Notes: a model not told the origin generated them from the sequence alone. A DNA stretch of 64,000 bases from Thiohalocapsa sp. ML1 (GCF_001469165.1 NZ_JABX01000016.1:1-64000); one strand, 5' to 3'; numbered from the stretch's first letter, positions 29,441 to 39,024 are shown. Program-made: numbers and translations.

Positions 29441-30552
29441 GTGTCCGTCTCCGCGGCGGGCGGCTTGCACAGCGCGGCGGCCTCCGCGGTGATGTCGATG
29501 CCGGTCGGGCACCAGGCGATGCAGCGCCCGCAGCCGACGCAGCCGGAGCGCCCGTACTGATCGTGCCAGCCGCCGAGCTTGTGCGTGAGCCACTGGCGGT
29601 AGCGGGTGCGGGTGTTGGCGCGCAGCAGCCGGCCGTGCAGGTAGCTGTGCTCCGCCGAGTAGCAGGTGTCCCACAGGCGCAGGTGCGTGCTGTGGCTGCC
29701 GTCGAGCGCGGCATCCTCGCGCTCCGTGTAGCAGAAGCAGGTGGGGCACACGGCGACGCAGTTGCCGCAGGCGAGGCAGCGCTCGGCCACATCGTCCCAG
29801 CGCGGGTGGTCAAGGTTGGCAAACAGTACGTCGCGCAGGTTGCGCCCGGGCAGTTGCCGGCGCTGGCTCGTTGCAGCGTGCTCGATCTCGGCCTTGGCCA
29901 GGCGCAGGTCGTCGCTGCTCGCCGGCAGCAACGGCAGGGCGTCCATCAGGCTCCGGCCGGCATCGGTCAGGCCGCGGACCAGGAAGCCGGCGTCGAGCTC
30001 CGTCAGTGTCAGGTCCGCACCGCCGGTCACGGCGGGCCCGTCGCCGGTGGAGGCGCAGAAGCAGGTGTCGGCGGGGTGGCTGCAATCCACCGCCACGATG
30101 AAAAGCTCCGCCCGACGGGCGGCGTAGCCAGGGTCTGCCGCGGCGCCCAGGAAGTGCGCGTCGTGCAGCGTGAGCGCGGCGAGGTCGCAGGCGCGCACGC
30201 CGATGACCGCGCGGCGCTGTGCCGGCCGCTCGATGGACGCGAAGGTGACACGGCCGTCGGCCCCGCGGGTCACCTGCCAGAGCGGCTCCTCGGGCGCGAA
30301 CAGCAGGGGTTTCAGCGCCTGCGGGCCGTTGGACCAGGCGAAGCAGCGCGCATGCGCATAGTGCTCCAGCCGATAGCGGCCCGGTGCCTGGTGGGTGCCG
30401 ATGCCGACGGGCAGGGCGCTGGCATCGCTGAGGTCGTCGTAGACGATGGCCCCGTCGCGCACCTGCGGCCCGATGCAGCGAAAGCCGCGCTCCCCGAGCC
30501 GATCGAAGAGCGCCTGCAGTCGGGCGCGGGGCAGACAATGGGCTTCGGTCAC
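29437..30552 (-). CDS. hydB: sulfhydrogenase beta subunit, 4Fe-4S protein
   Basis: 371 aa from a GTG with GGGGAG 7 nt upstream. The N-terminal two thirds belong to the HydB/AsrA-like family (YRLEHYAHARCFAWSNGPQA, RAVIGVRACDLAAL, TCFCAST). The C-terminal third has two [4Fe-4S] sites: CLACGNCVAVCPTCFC and CVGCGRCIAWCPTGID. It relays electrons between HydG and HydD. First gene of the operon. Confidence 0.9.
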   Translation of the reverse strand: MTEAHCLPRARLQALFDRLGERGFRCIGPQVRDGAIVYDDLSDASALPVGIGTHQAPGRYRLEHYAHARCFAWSNGPQALKPLLFAPEEPLWQVTRGADGRVTFASIERPAQRRAVIGVRACDLAALTLHDAHFLGAAADPGYAARRAELFIVAVDCSHPADTCFCASTGDGPAVTGGADLTLTELDAGFLVRGLTDAGRSLMDALPLLPASSDDLRLAKAEIEHAATSQRRQLPGRNLRDVLFANLDHPRWDDVAERCLACGNCVAVCPTCFCYTEREDAALDGSHSTHLRLWDTCYSAEHSYLHGRLLRANTRTRYRQWLTHKLGGWHDQYGRSGCVGCGRCIAWCPTGIDITAEAAALCKPPAAETDT

Positions 30553-31006
30553 GGCGGGGCTCCCCGGGTGCGTGCAGCAACACCGACGGCCGCCAGGGCC
30601 AGTCGGCGGATCGGTGCCAGGTCGGCTGCGCACTCTGTGGTCGGCGTCGGGTCCGGGTCCGAGGGGCTCGGGCCTGCTGGCTCCGTAAGTGCACGGCGCG
30701 CCACCGTACCGCGGTGAAAGCAAGCGGCATACCACCTGAACCGCGAGCTGCTTACCACCTTAAGTGTAGCCAACCGTTGGAACTTGAGCGCCGGTCAGCT
30801 CGGCTCAATTGCACCGGTAGGCGGTGGATTTGGGGAGAGGCCGTGACGCCTATGGAACGCACGGCCGGGTTGCGGCGGGACTTGCGGGCGGGCGGCAGCC
30901 GCGCCGCCAGCCAAGCAAGCGCGGGCGGGGGATGGCTCCGTGGGCTGCGGCGCCATGCAGGCGCTGCTCGGCGTTGTCCGGGTTCTCCGCTGGGCGAGGG
31001 GGTGGC
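30553..31006. other. leader region of the hyd operon
   Basis: No gene supported. On the minus strand a GGCTACACTTAAG stretch near 30765 is AT-richer than its surroundings and contains a -10-like TACACT, so a hyd promoter may be there. I see no clear FNR or sigma-54 site. Confidence 0.4.
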
Positions 31007-31987
31007 TCAGGAGCCGGCGTCGTCCGGGCCGGGTCGCGCTTGCAGCTCCAGCAAGCGCAGCGTCAGCTCTCGGACCTGCCGCTCGGCGTCGGCTCGCGCC
31101 TGTGCTTCGGCTGCGGCGCGCCGTGTCTCGGCATCGGCACGCTGCTCGGCCGCGCGGCGGGCTGCCGCGTCGGCCTCGGCACGCTGCTCGGCTGCGTGGC
31201 GGGCTGCCGCGTCGGCCTCGGCACGTCGTGCCTCGGCCTCCGCACGTCGTGCCTCGGCCGCGGCCCGGTCTCGGTCCTGCTGCCATTGCGGCAGCACGAA
31301 GCCGGCGTAGAGGGGATCGGCGCTCAGGGCCGCGAGCGGCGGGCGCGCGTCCAGGTCGCGGAGCCGAAACCGAAGGCCGGGCAGAATCTGGGATGCGATC
31401 ACGCCGTCCCGGGGCGGGATCGGCGCATAGCGCCCGTCGGCGGTGCGGGCGTAGAAGGCGCGCTGCGCGGGGTCGCGGTGCAGGATGTAGTACTCGGGCA
31501 CGCCGGCGGCGGCATACTCGGCCTTCTTGGTGACCGTGTCGCGGCGCACGTCGGCGGGCTTGCGGTCCGACAGGGCCTCGATGCAGAGGTCGTAGATGCC
31601 GCGATAGGCGGCATCGCGCAGGCCGATGGGCTGGGGGTTGTCGGTGCGCACCACGGCACAGTCCGGTCGGCGGATCTTGACGCCGGCGGCGATTGCCAGC
31701 CGAAAGCCGAAGTCCGGCGCGACGATCTGCCCCACCGGATGGCTCTCCAGGTAGCGCCGCAGCAGGTCCAGGAGCCAGTGGTAGGCCAACAGCGTCTCCA
31801 GGTCCGACATCGGCATCTCCTCCAGGCGGCCGTCGTTCCATTCGTAGAGGATGTCGTCGCGGTGGTACCAATCGTCCCAGTAGTCCGCCTCGCAGACGCG
31901 GCGGCCGGCCTCGGAGATGGGCTCGGCCGGGTCCGCCGGGCCGGCGGATGCGGCGCGGGGCGGGTCGGCAGCGGCAGTCGTGGGCAT
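31007..31987 (-). CDS. Uma2 family (DUF820) protein, copy 1, with extended coiled coil
   Basis: A putative PD-(D/E)XK-fold protein of 326 aa. The Uma2 core covers about residues 25-225: DDILYEWNDGRLEEMPMSD, PVGQIVAPDFGFRLA, RRPDCAVVRT, then TVTKKAEYAAAGVPEYYIL, which hold the Asp and the Lys of the presumed active site. The last 90 residues are a run of EARRAEADAAARHAAEQRA-like repeats, a long coiled coil. GGGGAG lies 7 nt upstream of the ATG. It is a near-identical duplicate of the gene at 32174-33058. Confidence 0.85.
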   Translation of the reverse strand: MPTTAAADPPRAASAGPADPAEPISEAGRRVCEADYWDDWYHRDDILYEWNDGRLEEMPMSDLETLLAYHWLLDLLRRYLESHPVGQIVAPDFGFRLAIAAGVKIRRPDCAVVRTDNPQPIGLRDAAYRGIYDLCIEALSDRKPADVRRDTVTKKAEYAAAGVPEYYILHRDPAQRAFYARTADGRYAPIPPRDGVIASQILPGLRFRLRDLDARPPLAALSADPLYAGFVLPQWQQDRDRAAAEARRAEAEARRAEADAAARHAAEQRAEADAAARRAAEQRADAETRRAAAEAQARADAERQVRELTLRLLELQARPGPDDAGS

Positions 31988-32173
31988 CGTGGGGCTCCCC
32001 GGTAGACGCGGGCGCAGAGGCGTGAGGTCCGATTTCAGAGTGCGTAGGTCGGGGATCGATGTCAATCCTCGATCCGGTGGATTCCGAGTCGGGGGTTTCC
32101 TTAGGGTCGGCGCTGGTGATGGGCGAGCGTAGGGTCCCCGTTCTCCGCTTCGTTGCTCGCTCGCCGCCGTCGC

Positions 32174-33058
32174 TCAAGCGTCGGCGTCGTCCGGGCCGGG
32201 TTGCGCTTGCAGCTCCCGCAAGCGCAGCGTCAGCTCCCGGACCTGCCGCTCGGCGTCGGCTCGCGCCTGGGCTTCGGCTGCGGCGCGCTGTGCCTCGGCA
32301 TCGGCACGCTGCTCGGCCGCGCGGCAGGCCGCGGCCAGGTCTCGGTCCTGCTGCCATTGCGGCAGCACGAAGCCGGCGTAGAGGGGATCGGCGCTCAGGG
32401 CCGCGAGCGGCGGGCGCGCGTCCAGGTCGCCGATGCGAAACCGAAGGCCCGGCAGAACCCGGGATGCGATCACGCCGTCCCGGGGCGGGATCGGCGCATA
32501 GCGCCCGTCGGCGGTGCGGGCGTAGAAGGCGCGCTGCGCGGGGTCGCGGTGCAGGATGTAGTACTCGGGCACGCCGGCGGCGGCATACTCGGCCTTCTTG
32601 GTGACCGTGTCGCGGCGCACGTCGGCGGGCGTGCGGTCCGACAGGGCCTCGATGCAGAGGTCGTAGATGCCGCGATAGGCGGCATCGCGCAGGCCGATGG
32701 GCTGGGGGTTGTCGGTGCGCACCACGGCGCAGTCCGGTCGGCGGATCTTGACGCCGGCGGCGATTGCCAGCCGAAAGCCGAAGTCCGGCGCGACGATCTG
32801 CCCCACCGGATGGCTCTCCAGGTAGCGCCGCAGCAGGTCCAGGAGCCAGTGGTAGGCCAACAGCGTCTCCAAGTCCGACATCGGCATCTCCTCCAGGCGG
32901 CCGTCGTTCCATTCGTAGAGGATGTCGTCGCGGTGGTACCAATCGTCCCAGTAGTCCGCCTCGCAGACGCGGCGGCCGGCCTCGGAGATGGGCTCGGCCG
33001 GGTCCGCCGGGCCGGCGGATGCGGCGCGGGGCGGGTCGGCAGCGGCAGTCGTGGGCAT
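32174..33058 (-). CDS. Uma2 family (DUF820) protein, copy 2
   Basis: 294 aa. Over the core it differs from copy 1 at only a few residues (for example DRTPADVRR against DRKPADVRR). The coiled-coil tail is about 32 residues shorter. The identity extends into the leader: the roughly 30 bp before the ATG are the same, including the GGGGAGCCCC ribosome-binding site. So the duplication is recent or kept alike by gene conversion. It ends about 190 bp before copy 1 begins. Confidence 0.85.
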   Translation of the reverse strand: MPTTAAADPPRAASAGPADPAEPISEAGRRVCEADYWDDWYHRDDILYEWNDGRLEEMPMSDLETLLAYHWLLDLLRRYLESHPVGQIVAPDFGFRLAIAAGVKIRRPDCAVVRTDNPQPIGLRDAAYRGIYDLCIEALSDRTPADVRRDTVTKKAEYAAAGVPEYYILHRDPAQRAFYARTADGRYAPIPPRDGVIASRVLPGLRFRIGDLDARPPLAALSADPLYAGFVLPQWQQDRDLAAACRAAEQRADAEAQRAAAEAQARADAERQVRELTLRLRELQAQPGPDDADA

Positions 33059-33369
33059 CGCGGGGCTCCCCGGTGGACGCGGGCGCAGAGGCGTGAGGTT
33101 AGCACGACCCGGCGGGGCCGGCGGCGGCCAGCGGCGGCGAACCGCGCAGCGCCGGCTGCGGCCGCAACGCGGCGCGGCGCCGACCACTGCCTGCCCCGGC
33201 GAGCCCGCCGCGGCTACCGATCGCGAGGATGGCCCGAGACCGATGTTGCCGGGGCTGTTCCCTGCGGCGCATAGTCCCCGAGCAGTCGGGCCACCCTTTC
33301 ACTACACTTCCTTCGCTACAGTTCATCGGCTGGGGCTATTGCACTGCTGATCACCCGGACCGGAGCCCT
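33059..33369. other. divergent promoter region between Uma2 and the kinase operon
   Basis: About 310 bp that must carry promoters for the Uma2 genes (minus) and the kinase operon (plus). The AT-richest part is near 33295-33345 (TTTCACTACACTTCC, TTGCACTGCTGATCA). I cannot fix a -35/-10 pair. Confidence 0.4.
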
Positions 33370-34878
33370 GTGTTGCCATCTGACCCAACCCGTCTTGCGC
33401 CCGCCGGGCGCCCCGCGCCGCCGAGCGCGGATGCGGCCACCGCGTGGAGCGGGGATGCAACCCGGGTAGCGGCGACGGGGGAGATTGCGCCGGGAACCCT
33501 GCTGGCCAATACCTACCGCGTGCTGCGGCTGGTGGGGGGCGGCGGCATGGGGGTTGTCTATGAGGCCGAGCACGTCGGGCTCGGCACCCGGCACGCGGTA
33601 AAGGTGATTCGCCCCGCCAATGTGGCCGATCAGGCGATCATGGACCTCTTTTACCGCGAGGCGAGGGTGCTGCGCGGGGTCCGCCACGACGCCGTGGTCA
33701 GCTACGACGGTTTCATGCGCGATGCCGAGGGCCGGGACTATTTGGTCATGGAGTACGTCAGCGGGCCCTCCCTGGCGGAGCGGATGCACGACGGACCCTT
33801 GCCGCCGTCGGCCGTGCTGGCGTTGCGCGATCGTCTCGCCCTCGGGCTGGACGAGGCCCATCGCAAGGGCGCCGTGCATCGGGATATCTCGCCGGACAAC
33901 CTGATCCTGCCGGAGAACCGCATTGAAGCGGCCAAACTGATCGACTTCGGCCTCTGCAAGCTCACCGACCCTGGCCAGCAAACCATCATCGGCGCGTCCT
34001 TCGCCGGCAAGCTGCGCTATGCGTCGCCCGAGCAGTTCGGTCTGTTCGGCGGCAACGTCGATCAGCGCAGCGACATCTATTCGGTCGGACTGGTGCTCGC
34101 GGCGGCTGCCCGCGGCAAGCCGCTCGAGATGGGCGATACCTTTGAAGCGGCCATCGCGGCCCGCCGCCAGGTGCCGCCGCTCGATGATGTGCCCGCGGCG
34201 TTGCACGGTTGGTTGCGCGCAATGCTCCAGCCCAATCCCGAGCAACGGCCGGCCTCCATGGCGGAGGTGTTGGCGCGTTGGCCGGCATCCGGGGTAGCGG
34301 GCGCGAAGCCGCCCGAGCGCGGCAGGCAGAGTCGCCGCGGGTCGCGTGTCGCATGGGCCGCGGGGCTTGTGCTGGCGGTCGGCGCCGCCGGTGCGGCCGT
34401 TTGGTGGTGGTGGCCGGAGCCGCCGGAACCGGCGATCGAGCCCCCGCCGATATCGACCCCGACCGCCGTGGAACCCGTTACCGCGCCGTCGGTTGTGCCC
34501 GACGCGACGGCGCCGGATCTGTCGGCGCTGTTGGCGGCGGGTCGCCTGGATGAGGCCTTCGCGCTGTTCATGCAGCAGCTCGGCGAGGGCGAGCCGCCCG
34601 CAGAGGCGCCGGCCTGGGCGCTGGCCCGGGCGCTGCAGCAGGCAGGGATGCTCGACCCGGCCTTCGCGGTCAGCCGGGAGCTGGCGTTGCGCGGCCACGG
34701 CGAGGCGGCGATGGCGATTGCGAAAATGTACGACCCGCGCGGCTGGACCGGCGCCGACTCGCCCTTCTCCAGGCCCAACGCCGCAAAGGCGCTGGATTGG
34801 TATCGGCGCGCGGCCGAAGCCGGCGTCAGCGGCGCGGCCGAGGCGGCGAGCGCCCTGGCGGCGGCGGGAGGCGAGTGA
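33370..34878 (+). CDS. PpkA-like Ser/Thr protein kinase with TM and Sel1-like C-terminus
   Basis: A 502-residue transmembrane kinase. The GTG start has GGAG 5-6 nt upstream. The kinase domain (about 45-310) has the glycine loop VGGGGMGVVYEAEH, the Lys in AVKVIRP (about 77), catalytic loop HRDISPDN (about 170; Ser in place of the usual Lys), IDFGLCK and YASPEQF. One membrane helix (about 327-347) ends in WWWW, and the outer part has Sel1/TPR-like sequence (NAAKALDWYRRAAEAG). The downstream order (VWA, ABC ATPase, permease, SUMF1 protein, lipoproteins) matches the T6SS threonine-phosphorylation pathway, where PpkA is the kinase. Overlaps the VWA gene by 1 nt. Confidence 0.88.
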   Translation: MLPSDPTRLAPAGRPAPPSADAATAWSGDATRVAATGEIAPGTLLANTYRVLRLVGGGGMGVVYEAEHVGLGTRHAVKVIRPANVADQAIMDLFYREARVLRGVRHDAVVSYDGFMRDAEGRDYLVMEYVSGPSLAERMHDGPLPPSAVLALRDRLALGLDEAHRKGAVHRDISPDNLILPENRIEAAKLIDFGLCKLTDPGQQTIIGASFAGKLRYASPEQFGLFGGNVDQRSDIYSVGLVLAAAARGKPLEMGDTFEAAIAARRQVPPLDDVPAALHGWLRAMLQPNPEQRPASMAEVLARWPASGVAGAKPPERGRQSRRGSRVAWAAGLVLAVGAAGAAVWWWWPEPPEPAIEPPPISTPTAVEPVTAPSVVPDATAPDLSALLAAGRLDEAFALFMQQLGEGEPPAEAPAWALARALQQAGMLDPAFAVSRELALRGHGEAAMAIAKMYDPRGWTGADSPFSRPNAAKALDWYRRAAEAGVSGAAEAASALAAAGGE

Positions 34879-36932
34879 TGCCGCGGCCCGCGCGCGCACT
34901 GCCCGAGCAAGTGCCCGAACGCCGCGCCGGCCTGCTGCCGGGCGCTGCGCTGGCCCTGCTGTGTCTGGCTTCGCTCCTCTGGTGCGCCGCCGCCGTGGCC
35001 CGCGAGGCGCTGCCCATGGCCGGCAAGACGGCGCTGTTCCAGCGCGTGCTGACGCGCCCCGGTGCCGTCCTGCACGCACAGCCCGCGGTTGCCGCGTCCG
35101 CCGGGGCCGAGGTGCCGCCCTTGAGCCCCTTGTATGTCTACGGGCGCGAGCGCGTGCAAGGGCAGGCTTGGGTCGAGGTCGGCACCGGCGCCGAGGATGC
35201 CGTCGCCGGTTGGCTGCCGGCAGACATGGTGGTGGATTGGCGTCAGACCTTGACCGTCGCCTTCACCCGCACCGCCGATCGCCCGCCGACGCTTTTTTTC
35301 CGCGATCGCGCCGCGCTGCTGGAGCTGCTCGAATCCGAGACGCTGATATCGAACGCCGAGCAGCTCGTCGCCGCCGCCCGCAGCGGGCAGATGCCGGCGG
35401 ATGCGCCGGTGATTGCGAAGGAGCCGGACACCTATGTCGACCCGAACCGGGAGTTCTACCTGCTGCCCATCCTCGGTCACGAGGAGGCCTGGCTGGAGAG
35501 CGGGCACAAGACGAACCTGCTGCAAGTGGCCGCCGTGACGCTGGAAGCCGGCGAGCCCGACCTGCTCGCCCGCGACGGCGCAGAGGGCGGGGCTCAGGAC
35601 GCGGACCCCGGTGCCGCCGCCGTCGGGCCGGCGGAGGATTACCGCGCCGGCGTCGTGTTCGTGATCGACACGACTACCTCGATGGGGCCGTACATCGATC
35701 GCACGCGCGCCGCCGTGGAGCAGATCTACGCCCGGCTCGCGGACTCGCAGGTCGCGGACGCGCTGAGCTTCGGGTTGGTGGCCTTCCGCGACAACACCGA
35801 CGTGGCGCCTGCCCTGGGCTATGTCAGCCGCGTGGCGGCGACCCTCGCGGACGGGCGTGATCCGGCCGGGTTCCTGTCCAAGGTCGAGCGCGTCGAGGCG
35901 GCGACTATGCCCAGCAAGGGCTTCGATGAAGACGCCTACGCGGGCGTGCTCGACGCCATCGAAGCCATCGACTGGACCGGCTACGCCGCGCGTTTCGTCG
36001 TGCTGATCACCGATGCCGGGGCGCGCGACGCCGATGATCCGCTGTCGCGCACGGGGCTCAGCGCGGAGCGTCTGCGGCTGTTGGCGCAGGAACAGGCGCA
36101 GCGTCCCGGCGGCGCCCAAGTCGCCATTGTGGTGCTGCACCTTAAGACGCCGGAAGGCCGCTTGACCCACGAGCGGGCGGCGGCGCAGTACCGCACGCTG
36201 AGCCGGTGGGGCGACGCCGAGGACTGGTACTTCCCGGTGGAGGGCGGCGGCGTCGGCGCCTTCGGCGAGCAGGTGGACAGCCTGGCGGACGCGCTGCTTG
36301 AGCATTTGCGGCAAGTCCGCTCGGGCGCGCCGAGCGAGTCGGAGGACTCATCCGCCGCGACGCCGCTGGCGCGCAAGATGGCGCTGGTGGGCCGGGCCAT
36401 GCAGCTTGCGTATCTCGGGCAAAAGACCGGCAGCCGGGCGCCGCGGCTGATCGAGGCCTGGGTCAGCGACCGGGACCTCGCCGATCCCGCCATCCGCAAC
36501 CTTGAGGTGCGGGTGCTGATCACCAAGAATCAGCTCAGCAACCTCCAGGAGACGCTCGCGGCGATCTTCGCGGCCGGCACGCGTACCACCATGTCCGCGA
36601 AGGACTTCTTCGCGCAGTTGCGCGGCGCCGCGGCGACCCTGGCGCGGGACCCGGAGCGGGTCAGCGCGCCGCAGGTCCGGCGCCTGGCGGACGTCGGCCT
36701 GGTGGGCGAGTGGCTCGATGAGCTGCCGTACACCAGCCAGATCATGAACCTCACCGATGCGCGCTGGCTGGGGCTCTCCTATGCGCAGCAGCAAGAGGTG
36801 CTCGACGTCATCGAGGAGAAGATCCGCCTCTACGAGCGCATCCACGACGACACCGACCGCTGGATCGACCTCGACGGGCGCGCGTCCAAGGGCGAGGCGG
36901 TTTCGACCTTACCGCTGGATGCGTTGCCGTGA
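34878..36932 (+). CDS. secreted VWA-domain protein, equivalent to the PpkA C-terminal half
   Basis: 684 aa with a signal or anchor helix at about 19-40. Next comes an SH3-like region starting KTALFQRVLTRPGAVLHAQP, then a von Willebrand A domain (about 258-430) with MIDAS-like DTTTSM, and a long helical C-terminus. In known PpkA kinases a periplasmic VWA region of this kind is fused to the kinase; here it is a separate gene whose ATG overlaps the kinase stop (TGATG). The kinase and VWA protein probably meet in the inner membrane/periplasm to relay an envelope signal. Confidence 0.85.
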   Translation: MPRPARALPEQVPERRAGLLPGAALALLCLASLLWCAAAVAREALPMAGKTALFQRVLTRPGAVLHAQPAVAASAGAEVPPLSPLYVYGRERVQGQAWVEVGTGAEDAVAGWLPADMVVDWRQTLTVAFTRTADRPPTLFFRDRAALLELLESETLISNAEQLVAAARSGQMPADAPVIAKEPDTYVDPNREFYLLPILGHEEAWLESGHKTNLLQVAAVTLEAGEPDLLARDGAEGGAQDADPGAAAVGPAEDYRAGVVFVIDTTTSMGPYIDRTRAAVEQIYARLADSQVADALSFGLVAFRDNTDVAPALGYVSRVAATLADGRDPAGFLSKVERVEAATMPSKGFDEDAYAGVLDAIEAIDWTGYAARFVVLITDAGARDADDPLSRTGLSAERLRLLAQEQAQRPGGAQVAIVVLHLKTPEGRLTHERAAAQYRTLSRWGDAEDWYFPVEGGGVGAFGEQVDSLADALLEHLRQVRSGAPSESEDSSAATPLARKMALVGRAMQLAYLGQKTGSRAPRLIEAWVSDRDLADPAIRNLEVRVLITKNQLSNLQETLAAIFAAGTRTTMSAKDFFAQLRGAAATLARDPERVSAPQVRRLADVGLVGEWLDELPYTSQIMNLTDARWLGLSYAQQQEVLDVIEEKIRLYERIHDDTDRWIDLDGRASKGEAVSTLPLDALP

Positions 36933-37723
36933 CGCCCACCGGCGACATGACGCAAGCGCTGCGGGCGCGCCCCGTGGTGGCGCCGGCCGTCTACGAGTGC
37001 CGCGATCTGGTCAAGCGGCGGGAGGCCGCCGGCGAGGGCTTCGAGCTCCGCGTCCCGCGCTTGCGCATCCTGCAAGGCGAGGTGATCTTGGTGCACGGCC
37101 CGAGCGGCTGCGGCAAGAGCACGCTGCTGGACCTGCTGGCGCTGGCCTTGCGGCCGAGCGATGCGGCCGAGTTTCGCTTCCGGCCCGAGCCGGGCCCGGT
37201 GGATGTGATGGCCCTGTGGCGCAGCGGCCGGCTCGACGCGCTCGGCCGGTTGCGCGGCAAGCACCTCGGCTATGTGCTGCAAACCGGCGGCCTGCTGCCC
37301 TTCCTGAACGTGCGCGACAACATCGCGCTCGGCTGTCGGCTGCTCGGCAAGGCGCCGGAACCGGCCGCGACGCAGCTTGCCGAGCGGCTCGGCATCGCCA
37401 TGCACCTCAACAAGTCGCCGTTGCAGTTGTCGGTGGGCGAGCGCCAACGCGTGGCCATCGCGCGTGCCCTCGCGCATCGCCCGACCGTGCTGCTTGCCGA
37501 TGAGCCGACGGCCTCGGTGGATCCCCTCGCGGCCCGGGGCATCCTGGCCCTGATGCTGGAGCTGGTGCGCGAGGCCGGCGTCACGGCCGTCATTGCCACG
37601 CACGACCGCGAATGGGTGCCGACGGCGGCGCAGCCGAATGGGGCGCCGACGGTGCCAGTGCGGGTGCTGGAGCATCGGCTCGAGCGCGGCGACGCCCTGA
37701 CACGCTCGCTGTTCTGGACTTGA
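36929..37723 (+). CDS. ABC transporter ATP-binding protein, TagT-like
   Basis: 264 aa from a GTG overlapping the VWA stop (GTGA). Walker A GPSGCGKST (about 57), Q-loop LQTGGLLPF, signature LSVGERQRVAIARAL, Walker B VLLADEPTASVD and switch His in IATHD are all intact. It belongs to the LolD/MacB-type group of ATPases. With the next gene it forms the TagT/TagS-like pair that regulates the T6SS kinase, not an import system. Confidence 0.88.
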   Translation: MTPTGDMTQALRARPVVAPAVYECRDLVKRREAAGEGFELRVPRLRILQGEVILVHGPSGCGKSTLLDLLALALRPSDAAEFRFRPEPGPVDVMALWRSGRLDALGRLRGKHLGYVLQTGGLLPFLNVRDNIALGCRLLGKAPEPAATQLAERLGIAMHLNKSPLQLSVGERQRVAIARALAHRPTVLLADEPTASVDPLAARGILALMLELVREAGVTAVIATHDREWVPTAAQPNGAPTVPVRVLEHRLERGDALTRSLFWT

Positions 37724-37809
37724 GTGCGCGCGGCGCCGCACGCAGCCCATCGCGCCCGCGCCGACCAGGCCCCAGCCCCACCGAGCCCAAGCCCAAGCCC
37801 TGCCATCCC

Positions 37810-39024
37810 ATGCATCCGAATCGCGAGATCCTGCACCTGGCCTACCGCGACTTCCTGTTCGAGGCGCGCATCTCGCTGTGCTTCGTGCTCGCGGTCATGG
37901 CCATCCTGGCGCCGTTGCTGGTGCTGTTCGGGCTCAAGTTCGGGCTGGTGGATACGCTGACCCAGCGGCTGATCCAGACGCCGGCCTATCGCGAGATCAT
38001 CGCCGTCGGCAGCACCGAGTACGACCCCGCCTGGTTTGAAGCGACGGCCGCCCGCGACGACGTCGCCTTCTTGGCGCCGAATACGCGCCGCATCGCGGCG
38101 AGCCTGAGCCGGCTCAAGCACCTAGGCTCCGGCGCGGAGGTCGATGCGCTGCAGATGATCCCCACCGGGCCCGGCGATCCGCTGCTGGGCGAGGTCGCGG
38201 TGCCGCAGGGGCTGGAAGAGCTGGTGCTGTCGGCCCCAACCGCGCAACGTCTCGGCGCGGTGCCCGGCGACCGCGTCCTCGCGCGTATCGACCGCCGCCG
38301 CAATGGGCGCGAAGAGACGGCGATCTGGCCCTTGACCGTCGTGGGGGTCACCGCGCCCGCGGCGCTGCCCGACGATGCGGCCCTGGTCGCCACGGCGCTG
38401 CTCGTGGCAACCGAGGACTATCGCGACGGCGTGGGGGTGCCGGCACTCGGCTGGGAGGGCGCCGCGCCGACCGGCGCAGCGCGCCCTTATGCCCGCTTCC
38501 GGCTCTATGCCCGCGGCATCGACGATGTGGCCGGTCTCGCGGCCGCCCTGCGCGAGCAGGGCATCGAGGTGCGCACGCAGGTCACCGAGATCGCGACCAT
38601 GCAGGCGCTGGATCGGAACCTGGGCCGGGTCTTCTGGCTCGTGGCGCTGCTCGGCACCAGCGGCTTTCTCGCCTCCCTGGCGGCCAACCTGCTCGCCAAT
38701 GTCGAGCGCAAGCGGCGCGACCTCAGCGTCGTGCGGCTGCTGGGATTCACCACGTCGAGCCTGGTGCTGTTCCCGGTGGTGCAGGCGCTGCTGGTGGCGG
38801 TGCTCGGCGCGGCGCTGGCGCTGGCGGCCTACCTGCCGGTGGCGGGCGCGCTGAACGTCTGGTTTGCTGAGAGCCTGGAGCCGGGCGAGCGCATTTGCCG
38901 GCTGCTGCCCGGCCATGTCGCCGTCGCGGTTGCCGCCACTATGCTCATGGCCGTGGTCGCGGCCACTTGGGCGGGGCTGCGGGTGGCGAGTATCGAGCCT
39001 GCCGAGGGGTTGCGCGATGTGTGA
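37810..39024 (+). CDS. ABC transporter permease, TagS-like (FtsX/MacB fold)
   Basis: 404 aa. One N-terminal helix (about 20-45), a large periplasmic domain (about 50-270), then three C-terminal helices (about 275-300, 320-350 and 370-395): the FtsX/LolE/MacB topology. Motifs of the family appear as NVERKRRDLSVVRLLGFTTS. It ends GLRVASIEPAEGLRDV. The ATP-binding partner is the preceding gene. Its stop overlaps the next start by 8 nt. Confidence 0.87.
   Translation: MHPNREILHLAYRDFLFEARISLCFVLAVMAILAPLLVLFGLKFGLVDTLTQRLIQTPAYREIIAVGSTEYDPAWFEATAARDDVAFLAPNTRRIAASLSRLKHLGSGAEVDALQMIPTGPGDPLLGEVAVPQGLEELVLSAPTAQRLGAVPGDRVLARIDRRRNGREETAIWPLTVVGVTAPAALPDDAALVATALLVATEDYRDGVGVPALGWEGAAPTGAARPYARFRLYARGIDDVAGLAAALREQGIEVRTQVTEIATMQALDRNLGRVFWLVALLGTSGFLASLAANLLANVERKRRDLSVVRLLGFTTSSLVLFPVVQALLVAVLGAALALAAYLPVAGALNVWFAESLEPGERICRLLPGHVAVAVAATMLMAVVAATWAGLRVASIEPAEGLRDV

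Noticed and set aside
30795..32942. A 715-residue minus-strand open frame across both Uma2 genes
   Set aside because: It is an out-of-frame shadow of the duplicated Uma2 genes, made of Arg/Pro/Ala-rich sequence, and it is repeated because the genes are repeated.
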